6,963 nucleotides of DNA, from NCBI GenBank assembly GCA_017959625.1, contig JAGDAG010000268.1, forward strand, positions 1 to 6,963, read 5' to 3'. A program made the translations under genes and the position numbers. This DNA is from Abditibacteriota bacterium (GTDB lineage Bacteria > Armatimonadota > UBA5829). Below, one piece after another: positions 1 through 5,393 of the stretch; the first letter of the stretch is position 1; the number at the start of each line of letters is the position of its first letter. The notes beneath the pieces are model-generated. The model did not search any database. It saw only the letters and a list, made by a program, of their open reading frames with translations, and was not told the origin of the DNA.

Positions 1-97
1 CCGCTACGTCGAGCCCCTGCCGTTTGAGGCCGCAATAAACGCCCGAAGCGGTGAAGCCGGAAGCCTCCGTGACTCCTTTGTTATCTACCGTATTCAT
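1..97 (-). CDS. argJ: ArgJ-like N-terminus (ornithine acetyltransferase / N-acetylglutamate synthase), partial
   Basis: Only the first 32 codons are inside the window; the gene continues past the left edge. The ATG at 97-95 is preceded by AGGAT (plus-strand 106-110) with 8 bases of spacing. The peptide contains GVTEASGF, then ASGVYCGLKRQGLDVA. This matches the conserved start of ArgJ proteins, which read roughly GVTapkGF.A.Gv.cGlk...kD. ArgJ moves acetyl groups from N-acetylornithine to glutamate in the cyclic arginine pathway and is made as a precursor that cleaves itself; the cleavage site would lie outside the window. The gene starts 13 bases after the dnaA stop on the same strand, with no terminator between, so it is probably co-transcribed with dnaA. 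The call rests on a short stretch and is moderately sure. Confidence 0.68.
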   Translation of the reverse strand, partial: MNTVDNKGVTEASGFTASGVYCGLKRQGLDVA

Positions 98-110
98 ACA
101 AGCATATCCT

Positions 111-1484
111 TTAAGGCACTATTTTAGCCAGCAGATCGTTGACCCTGGTCCGGAAATCGGGGTCGTCCCGCAGCCTTTGTTCCATTTTGTTCAGGGTATA
201 GTAAACGGTGCTGTGGTCCCTGCCGCCGAAGGCTCTTCCGATAGCGGAAAGGCTCAGGCCGGTGGTTTCCTTGCATATATACATCGCCGCCTGCCTGGCG
301 GTAACTATCTCCTTGGCCCTGTCCGTCCCGGTTATCTCGGCTTCGGAGACCCCGAATTCCGCCGACACCAGCTTTATGATATCCCCCACGGAGACCGTCT
401 TTTTCACCTCGCTGCTTTGATAGTCCTTAAGGACCTCCTTTGCAAAATCCACCGTCACCACCTGCCTCAGAAGGGAAGCCCGGGCGATGAGCTGGGTAAG
501 GGCTCCGTTCAGAAGGCGCACGTTGCCGGTAATGAGCCTTGCCACGTATTCTATCACGTCCAGGGTAAAGCTCATGCCTTCTCTGGCAGCCTTGTTCTGC
601 AGGATCGCCATACGGCATTCCAGATCCGGCGGCCTGACGTCCGTCAGGACCCCCTGCTCGAATCTGGAGGTGAGCCTTTCGTCAAAATCCAGATCCTTCG
701 GCGCCCTGTCGGAGGTGAAAACGATCTGCTTTTTGGATTCGTAAAGAGTGTTTACGAACAGGAAGAATTCTTCCACCGTCTTTTCCTTCCCCACCAGAAA
801 CTGCACGTCGTCCAGAAGGAACAGGTCTATATTGCGTATCTTTCTTTTGAATTCCGCCACCTTTCCCTCTCTGGTGGCGTTGACGTACAGGGTGGTGAAC
901 GCTTCTCCCGAGGTAAAGAACACCCTGGCCTCCGGAGTGTTTTTATAGACTTCATGGCCTATGGCGTGCATGAGATGGGTCTTTCCCAGGCCGGAGCTTC
1001 CGTAAATAAACAAGGGATTGTATCTGATGCCGGGCTCTTTTGCCACCGCCTGGGCGCAGGCTACCGCCAGCCTGTTGTTGTTGCCCGCAACGAAACTGTC
1101 AAAGGTATATTCGTCATTGAGGGGAAGATTCATATCGGCAAAGGGCATCTTCTTTGCAACGGGGCGCTCGCTTTTCGCCTCTTCGGTTTTTTTGTCCTTC
1201 GGATATTCCTGCAGAACGATGTCGGCGTCGTATCCCAGAGACTTGCAAAAAGCCTCGCGGATCTGTTTGATATAATTTTTCTGAAGGGTGTTATACACTA
1301 ATCCGTTTCTGGGATAAAGGGCTATCCTGCCGTCCTCCTGCAGGACCGGAGTCATTTTTTGTATATCGTAAAAAATATACTCCCCGGGAAGCATTTGATG
1401 CAAAAGCTCAAGAGTCCTTGCCCATGCCTGTTCCAAAGTGGCCTTGTCGATGCCCCGGGCCTGAGGGTCGTTTTCCAGAATCAT
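111..1484 (-). CDS. dnaA: Chromosomal replication initiator protein DnaA
   Basis: This 457-residue AAA+ ATPase binds DnaA boxes and opens the replication origin. Domain I (about 1-90) is helical and is followed by a short charged linker with EEAKSERPVAKK near 101-112. The AAA+ core has Walker A GSSGLGKTHL at 162-171, Walker B LFLLDD at 221-226, sensor I TSDR at 257-260 and the box VII arginine region RLTSRFEQG at 270-278. The DNA-binding domain IV ends with the DnaA signature GGRDHSTVYYT at 420-430, preceded by TARQAAMY (396-402). Length is normal for the family. The frame stays open 14 codons further upstream, to 1526, but the ATG at 1484 has GGAG eight bases before it (plus 1493-1496), and the promoter -10 lies at 1515-1520, inside the longer version, so the shorter start is preferred. 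The next gene on this strand looks like argJ, not dnaN. Confidence 0.97.
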   Translation of the reverse strand: MILENDPQARGIDKATLEQAWARTLELLHQMLPGEYIFYDIQKMTPVLQEDGRIALYPRNGLVYNTLQKNYIKQIREAFCKSLGYDADIVLQEYPKDKKTEEAKSERPVAKKMPFADMNLPLNDEYTFDSFVAGNNNRLAVACAQAVAKEPGIRYNPLFIYGSSGLGKTHLMHAIGHEVYKNTPEARVFFTSGEAFTTLYVNATREGKVAEFKRKIRNIDLFLLDDVQFLVGKEKTVEEFFLFVNTLYESKKQIVFTSDRAPKDLDFDERLTSRFEQGVLTDVRPPDLECRMAILQNKAAREGMSFTLDVIEYVARLITGNVRLLNGALTQLIARASLLRQVVTVDFAKEVLKDYQSSEVKKTVSVGDIIKLVSAEFGVSEAEITGTDRAKEIVTARQAAMYICKETTGLSLSAIGRAFGGRDHSTVYYTLNKMEQRLRDDPDFRTRVNDLLAKIVP

Positions 1485-1514
1485 AATACAATCTCCGTTA
1501 TCAGGGTAATTTTT

Positions 1515-1544
1515 ATTATACCACAAAAAAGCCGCCTATGGCAA
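1515..1544 (-). promoter_or_regulatory. Sigma-70-type promoter for dnaA
   Basis: Read on the minus strand, TTGCCA (plus 1539-1544) and TATAAT (plus 1515-1520) are separated by 18 bases. Transcription would start near 1508, leaving a leader of about 24 bases that contains the GGAG site. The spacer holds GGCGG two bases after the -35 element, the same layout as in the divergent promoter next to it. Confidence 0.75.
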
Positions 1545-1554
1545 ATACGGCAGT

Positions 1555-1583
1555 TTGACACCGGCGGAGAATAATGCTATAAT
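1555..1583 (+). promoter_or_regulatory. Consensus sigma-70 promoter for the nucleosidase-family gene
   Basis: TTGACA (1555-1560) and TATAAT (1578-1583) both match consensus exactly, with the ideal 17-base spacer, and TGC before the -10 gives an extended -10 (1575-1583). Transcription should start near 1590, about 25 bases before the ATG. Ten bases separate this -35 from the -35 of the divergent dnaA promoter. As written this should be a very strong promoter unless it is repressed. Confidence 0.85.
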
Positions 1584-1614
1584 TTTTATACAAAATCATT
1601 TCACGGAGCATCAA

Positions 1615-2223
1615 ATGAAGATCCTTATAGCCTCGGCACTTTACGAAGAAGTGCTTCCCATCATAAAGCACTATTCCCTTACGGAAACAGAGCCGCGTCT
1701 TTTTTCCCGGGGGAACCTCTCGCTGCTGATAACCGGCGTGGGGCTTCTGAGAGTGGCCGCCGAGCTTTCCGTAAAAATGGCGGAATACGATTATTTCTTC
1801 AACATAGGCACCTGCGGCTCTCTTTCCGATAAATACGGGGTTTACGATATCATAGAGCCCCGGGGCTTTATCCAGGGGGATTTTGACGGCTTTGAGCTGG
1901 ACACTCCGAACCCCGCCAACAGATTCGACCCCTGCTATCTGAAGCTGAAAGAAGGCGTCCCCGGCCTGTGCAGCGTGAACCGTTTCATCACGGAGCCGGT
2001 GGACGGCGCGGAACTGGTGGATATGGAGGGCTACGCTTTTGTTGCCCTTATGGAAAAATGGCATAAGCCCTACAGAGTATTCAAGATAGTCAGCGACTCC
2101 GGAGACCACGACGAATTCCACGACACAGTTTCCCGCTGCGTGGAGAAAAACCTGGAATTCATCACAAAAGCGGTGGACGCGGTCCTGGGGGAGGACGCGG
2201 CTTTGTTTGACAAAAAGAACTGA
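1615..2223 (+). CDS. Nucleosidase / nucleoside phosphorylase superfamily protein (MTA/SAH nucleosidase-like)
   Basis: This 202-residue protein has the layout of the PNP/UDP phosphorylase fold. It starts MKILIASALYEE, with E12 at the position of the catalytic-pocket Glu12 of E. coli MTA/SAH nucleosidase. A glycine loop GVG lies at 41-43 and NIGTCGSL at 63-70. The base- and ribose-binding motif VDMEGYA is at 135-141, with E138 like Glu174 of the E. coli enzyme. SD at 160-161 supplies the catalytic Asp. Family members hydrolyse or phosphorolyse purine nucleosides such as methylthioadenosine, S-adenosylhomocysteine or futalosine; the substrate cannot be decided here. It is shorter than the usual 230 or so residues, mainly between about 90 and 130, and has K157 where E. 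coli has Arg193. The ATG at 1615 is chosen over upstream in-frame TTG because GGAG (1605-1608) precedes it by six bases and the promoter -35 covers the TTG. No terminator follows directly, so transcripts may run into the tRNA gene. Confidence 0.82.
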   Translation: MKILIASALYEEVLPIIKHYSLTETEPRLFSRGNLSLLITGVGLLRVAAELSVKMAEYDYFFNIGTCGSLSDKYGVYDIIEPRGFIQGDFDGFELDTPNPANRFDPCYLKLKEGVPGLCSVNRFITEPVDGAELVDMEGYAFVALMEKWHKPYRVFKIVSDSGDHDEFHDTVSRCVEKNLEFITKAVDAVLGEDAALFDKKN

Positions 2224-2235
2224 AATATATATAAT
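2207..2235 (+). promoter_or_regulatory. Consensus promoter for tRNA-Leu, overlapping the end of the upstream gene
   Basis: TTGACA at 2207-2212 lies within the Phe-Asp-Lys codons near the end of the nucleosidase gene. TATAAT follows at 2230-2235 after 17 bases. Both hexamers match consensus exactly. Transcription would begin about 2242, some six bases before the mature tRNA 5' end, so the precursor leader would be very short. Confidence 0.8.
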
Positions 2236-2247
2236 TAAACTGTATCG

Positions 2248-2330
2248 GCCGGAGTGGCGGAATGGCAGACGCAGTGGTCTCAAAAACCACCGGGGGAAAC
2301 CTCATATCGGTTCGACTCCGATCTTCGGCA
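2248..2330 (+). tRNA. tRNA-Leu (anticodon CAA)
   Basis: An 83-base class II tRNA folds by eye. The acceptor GCCGGAG (2248-2254) pairs with CTTCGGC (2323-2329), with one G-U pair, and the discriminator is A2330. The D arm includes GCGGAATGGCAGACGC. The anticodon stem GTGGT/ACCAC (2274-2278, 2286-2290) closes the loop CTCAAAA, with anticodon CAA at 2281-2283, which reads UUG. A long variable arm around 2292-2304 (GGGG/CCTC) and the discriminator A fit leucine. The T arm is ATCGG-TTCGACT-CCGAT. The 3' CCA is not encoded (TCA follows), so it must be added by a nucleotidyltransferase. Confidence 0.96.
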
Positions 2331-2337
2331 TCAAAAC

Positions 2338-2362
2338 GGAGCCTTTGGGGCTCCTTTTTTTT
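2338..2362 (+). terminator. Rho-independent terminator after tRNA-Leu
   Basis: GGAGCC (2338-2343) pairs with GGCTCC (2349-2354) around a five-base loop, followed by eight T (2355-2362). AAAA just upstream can pair with the T run. It ends tRNA transcripts and any read-through from the nucleosidase gene. Confidence 0.88.
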
Positions 2363-2368
2363 GCGCGC

Positions 2369-2411
2369 AGGGCCCCTTGCCGGGACACGCTCTTTTTCCG
2401 GGCCCTTTTTT
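2369..2411 (+). terminator. Possible weak second terminator
   Basis: AGGGCCC (2369-2375) is the reverse complement of GGGCCCT (2400-2406), and T runs to 2411. The 24-base loop is long for an efficient terminator, so this may be a backup hairpin or chance in GC-rich DNA. Confidence 0.3.
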
Positions 2412-2418
2412 GCCGCTG

Positions 2419-2447
2419 TTGTTTTTTTTACGGGAGGGGGGTATAAT
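2419..2447 (+). promoter_or_regulatory. Likely promoter of the phosphoesterase operon
   Basis: TTGTTT (2419-2424) and a perfect TATAAT (2442-2447) are 17 bases apart. The -35 matches consensus at three of six positions. A second TATAAT at 2458-2463 has no -35 at a suitable distance. The gap after the two hairpins above makes this the natural start of transcription for the gene at 2478; the start point would be near 2454. Confidence 0.6.
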
Positions 2448-2477
2448 GAAAATAGCATATAATACACCGGAGCAGTT

Positions 2478-3521
2478 ATGGACCGAATATCAAACAATCT
2501 TATGGACTTTGCCATAGCGGCAAGAGAGAGCAAAAAGCCCGGCGTCCTTTCTTTTTTGTGGTCGGCAGACACCCATTTCCAGACCATGGACAACAACGTC
2601 TGGGGGTCGTCGCCGGAGATGATAGAGGAGGTATGCCGCGCGGCGAACCTCTGCGACGTGGATTTTATGACCGTCGCAGGCGATCTGGTAAACGGTTATT
2701 ACGATATCACCCATCAGAGGCGCGATCTGTTCATCCTTTCCCGCCTCCTCGAAGGCTGCAGGGCGCCCCTTATGCTCACCATGGGGAACCATGACGACAA
2801 CGCCTGGTATTCCAGCGGCGAGGCCTCCCGCAAGGATTACGGCGGGGCGGAGCACGTGCTCACAAAGGAGAACTGGTACGCCATAGCCATGGGCAGCAGG
2901 CTCGGAGGCTTCGTCTGCGACCAGGAAAACCCTTTCGGGGGCTGGTATTACAAAGACTTTCCCCGGGCCCGCATAAGGGTGATAGCCCTCACCACCACCG
3001 ATCTGCCTTATATTGAAAACCCGGACAAAAGCCTGAGATACTACGGCCAGTGGACCTACGGCTTCCGGCAGGAGCAGCTGCGGTGGCTGGCGGAAAAGGC
3101 CCTTCGTTTCGACGAAGAGGGCTGGGGGGTGATGACCCTTACCCACGTAAGCTACGCCGCTTTGGCCCTGGCTATCCCCGGGGAAAAGCTGCCGTATAAT
3201 TCGGATATCGTCATGGGCGTGATCGACTGCTTCAAAAACAAAAAAAGCGGCAGCTTCGAGGGGGCTTCTCCCGATTTTCCCGCCGAGATATCCTGCGATT
3301 TTACCGAAAACCGTTCCTGCGAGTTCATAGCCTCCTTCAACGGCCATATCCACAGCGATCTGCAGTCGGAGGAAAACGGCATACTGTCCCTCAGCACCGA
3401 GGATCTGGTGGGACACCGTTCCTTTGATCTTGTAGCCATAGACAGGAACAAACGGCAGATAGTCTGCAAAAAATACTGCGGCGGCCCCAGGCCGGAAAAA
3501 GACAGGTGCATCACCTATTGA
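2478..3521 (+). CDS. Calcineurin-like metallophosphoesterase, cytoplasmic
   Basis: The protein has 347 residues and all the metal-binding blocks of the metallophosphoesterase superfamily in order: SADTH (D31, H33), AGDLVNG (D69), MGNHDD (N104, H105, D106), LTHV (H223) and NGHIH (H290, H292). These ligate two metals and hydrolyse phosphomonoesters or phosphodiesters; the substrate is not evident. No signal peptide or membrane segment is seen, so it should act in the cytoplasm. The ATG at 2478 follows GGAG (2469-2472) by five bases. It is the first gene of the operon, and its stop overlaps the start of the next gene, which is its paralogue. Residues 196-216 are identical to 203-223 of that paralogue down to the nucleotide level, although the flanks have diverged. 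Confidence 0.9.
   Translation: MDRISNNLMDFAIAARESKKPGVLSFLWSADTHFQTMDNNVWGSSPEMIEEVCRAANLCDVDFMTVAGDLVNGYYDITHQRRDLFILSRLLEGCRAPLMLTMGNHDDNAWYSSGEASRKDYGGAEHVLTKENWYAIAMGSRLGGFVCDQENPFGGWYYKDFPRARIRVIALTTTDLPYIENPDKSLRYYGQWTYGFRQEQLRWLAEKALRFDEEGWGVMTLTHVSYAALALAIPGEKLPYNSDIVMGVIDCFKNKKSGSFEGASPDFPAEISCDFTENRSCEFIASFNGHIHSDLQSEENGILSLSTEDLVGHRSFDLVAIDRNKRQIVCKKYCGGPRPEKDRCITY
3062..3126 (+). repeat. 65-base exact direct repeat, copy 1
   Basis: This stretch is identical, base for base, to 4111-4175. It covers codons F196 to W216 of the first phosphoesterase. It includes a hairpin at 3102-3117: CTTCGT, loop TTCG, ACGAAG. Identity stops sharply at both ends. Confidence 0.93.
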
Positions 3522-4564
3522 AAAAGTTTTTCGGAAAAGCGGCGGCGTTCGTCGCCGGGCTGCTTTTTTCGCTGGCCCTCGCCTTTCCCGCCTTTGCCCA
3601 GGACAGGTTCCTCAGGGAGTTTGCCCTGAACAGGACCGAAGGCTCCCTTTCCTTTATATGGGCCTCCGATCTGCACTACAGGAGCAAAAGCCTGTATAAT
3701 CACGGCATCACCCCCGCCAACCTGAAGGCCCTGGTGAGGACCGCGGGGGAGGCGGAAGCGGATTTTCTGGCCCTTACCGGAGACCTTATCCACGGCAACG
3801 ACCCCCGCCCGGCTCTTGAAAGAGACCTGCGGGAGATAGCCCGGATACTCAAGGGCTGCTCCGTTCCGGCGCTGGTGCTTCCGGGAAATCACGACGACGG
3901 CTCCAAATACGCAAAAAGAAAAGGCTCAGCGGACACTCTGTCCACGGAGGAATTCTTTTCCCTGCTGGGATACGCCCCTCCGGAAGGAGGCCGGTATTAC
4001 AGGGATTTCCCCGAAAGCAAGATAAGGGTCATATGCCTGAATGCCGCGGATCTGCCCGACAAAAAAGACGGGTCCGGGATGCCCCTGTATCCGGCCATCG
4101 ATAACTACGCCTTCCGGCAGGAGCAGCTGCGGTGGCTGGCGGAAAAGGCCCTTCGTTTCGACGAAGAGGGCTGGGCCTGCCTGGTTTTGACCCACGTGGA
4201 CACGGAACACGTCTCTCCCACTGCCCGGCAGAAAGGGTTCGGCCACGTGAACGCTGTTCTGCAGGCCTTCGCAAAAGGAGAAAAGGCGGAGATCAAGGAC
4301 GGCGAGCCCGATTTTGAAGCGGAGCTGACGGCAGATTTTTCTTCCCAAGGCCCCGGGGAGCTCATAGGAGTATTCGCGGGCCACGTCCACAAGGGCGGCA
4401 GAAGGCAGAAAAACGGCATACAGCACCTTATCCTGGGGGCTTCCTATTACAACGGCCTTGATTACAGAGGAGTTGTCATAGACAGAAAAACAAAACGCAT
4501 ATTTCTCACTGACAAAAAGGGAAAGACGGAAACGATATCATATCAAACAAGGAAAAGCAAATGA
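3506..4564 (+). CDS. Calcineurin-like metallophosphoesterase with signal peptide (exported paralogue)
   Basis: The protein has 352 residues. An N-terminal signal sequence has basic residues K6, K7 and K11, a hydrophobic core at about 12-27, and a likely cleavage after AFA at 29-31 (before Q32). There is no lipobox cysteine. The mature part begins with DRFL, which lines up with the DRIS start of the upstream paralogue, so this looks like the same enzyme fitted with an export signal. Metal-site motifs are ASDLH (D55, H57), TGDLIHG (D93), PGNHDD (N128, H129), LTHV (H230) and AGHVH (H293, H295). It should act outside the cytoplasmic membrane. The GTG at 3506 overlaps the previous gene by 16 bases. 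An alternative is TTG at 3518, overlapping the stop as TTGA, with AGGTG (3504-3508) nine bases upstream; that form would begin MKKFFGK and is a serious rival. Both choices keep the signal peptide. Confidence 0.88.
   Translation: MHHLLKKFFGKAAAFVAGLLFSLALAFPAFAQDRFLREFALNRTEGSLSFIWASDLHYRSKSLYNHGITPANLKALVRTAGEAEADFLALTGDLIHGNDPRPALERDLREIARILKGCSVPALVLPGNHDDGSKYAKRKGSADTLSTEEFFSLLGYAPPEGGRYYRDFPESKIRVICLNAADLPDKKDGSGMPLYPAIDNYAFRQEQLRWLAEKALRFDEEGWACLVLTHVDTEHVSPTARQKGFGHVNAVLQAFAKGEKAEIKDGEPDFEAELTADFSSQGPGELIGVFAGHVHKGGRRQKNGIQHLILGASYYNGLDYRGVVIDRKTKRIFLTDKKGKTETISYQTRKSK
4111..4175 (+). repeat. 65-base exact direct repeat, copy 2
   Basis: This is the second copy of the tract at 3062-3126, 1049 bases downstream, covering codons F203 to W223 of the exported paralogue. 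The same hairpin lies at 4151-4166. The reading frame relative to the repeat is the same in both genes. Confidence 0.93.
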
Positions 4565-5379
4565 AGATCCTTCTCACCTCCGACGTCCACGACTGCCATC
4601 TGGACTGGTACGGAGTAAAGACAGACACACGCCTGAGACAGTGGGCCCGGGACATACAAGAGGAGCACGAAAGGGCTCCCCTGGATATGATCCTTATGCT
4701 GGGTGACTACGCCCTGGACTTCTGGTTCGCCGGCGGCACCTTTGTAAACAAGGGCGAATCCCGCACGAAGCATTTTCTGGATACCTACGCATCCCTGCTG
4801 CCGGATGTGCCCATTTATCTGATACCGGGCAACCACGAGCAGTATTCCCCGGAAAAATGGAAGGAGATAACCGGCTCGGAAAGATATCTCACCGCAGCAA
4901 AGGACAACGCCATGTTCATCATGACCGACTCCTACGCCGGCGACCTGGGCCCGGCAGCGGACAGCGACGGCACCTACGTCCCCACGGACTGCGCCTGGGT
5001 GAAGGAGCAGCTGGAGAAATACCCCTGCGAGAACGTCTTTATCTGCGCCCACGGCTTTGAGATACCCAAGGAAACCGATGAATTCAGAGACCTGGTGAAA
5101 AACGAAAGCCGCATAAAATGCCTGTTCCAGGGGCATTACCACCAGTCTAAGGTCATAGACCCGGGGCCGGACTGGGGCGGCAAAAAGATACTTCAGACCG
5201 GCAATTACTCCTACACCAGCGACCCGGGCGGGCCGGAAGCAAGCTTCTGGGGCTACAGGCTCCTTTATATAGACGGGAGCAGGCTGTCAAGCGAATACGT
5301 AATGTGCGCCTGCGACTTTGTTCACGAGGGTAAAAAAATGCATATCGACAGACATTCTGTGGATAGCTGGAATAATTAA
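4561..5379 (+). CDS. Calcineurin-like metallophosphoesterase, third and divergent
   Basis: The 272-residue protein has the superfamily blocks TSDVH (D8, H10), LGDY (D49), PGNHE (N91, H92), AHG (H164) and GHYH (H192, H194). It is shorter than, and only distantly similar to, the two preceding phosphoesterases, so it probably acts on a different phosphoester. It has no signal peptide and is predicted cytoplasmic. The ATG overlaps the upstream TGA as ATGA, with AAGGA (4549-4553) seven bases before, which points to translational coupling. The Asp-Cys-His run after the first metal motif (11-13) and a cysteine-rich stretch VMCAC (247-251) are visible but have no assigned role. Confidence 0.87.
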   Translation: MKILLTSDVHDCHLDWYGVKTDTRLRQWARDIQEEHERAPLDMILMLGDYALDFWFAGGTFVNKGESRTKHFLDTYASLLPDVPIYLIPGNHEQYSPEKWKEITGSERYLTAAKDNAMFIMTDSYAGDLGPAADSDGTYVPTDCAWVKEQLEKYPCENVFICAHGFEIPKETDEFRDLVKNESRIKCLFQGHYHQSKVIDPGPDWGGKKILQTGNYSYTSDPGGPEASFWGYRLLYIDGSRLSSEYVMCACDFVHEGKKMHIDRHSVDSWNN

Positions 5380-5393
5380 AAAAGAGGATAGTT

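Noticed and set aside
51..1301. Open frame of 416 codons on the plus strand opposite dnaA
   Set aside because: It is antisense to a complete, motif-rich dnaA, has no ribosome site or family motif, and such frames are common opposite GC-rich genes.
1516..1525. Possible DnaA box (TTATACCACA) at the dnaA promoter
   Set aside because: It needs an extra base compared with TTATCCACA and is explained by the -10 element. There is no cluster of boxes to suggest an origin or autoregulation.
2254..2462. Short open frames running through the tRNA-Leu gene
   Set aside because: They overlap a well-folded tRNA and its terminator. Only the separate short frame starting at 2446 has a ribosome site.
2490..3416. 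Open frame of 308 codons on the minus strand opposite the first phosphoesterase
   Set aside because: The plus strand carries all five metal-binding motifs in order; the minus frame has no recognisable domain or ribosome site.
5356..5364. Near-match to a DnaA box (TGTGGATAG)
   Set aside because: It is a single copy with one mismatch at the coding end of the third phosphoesterase, expected by chance.
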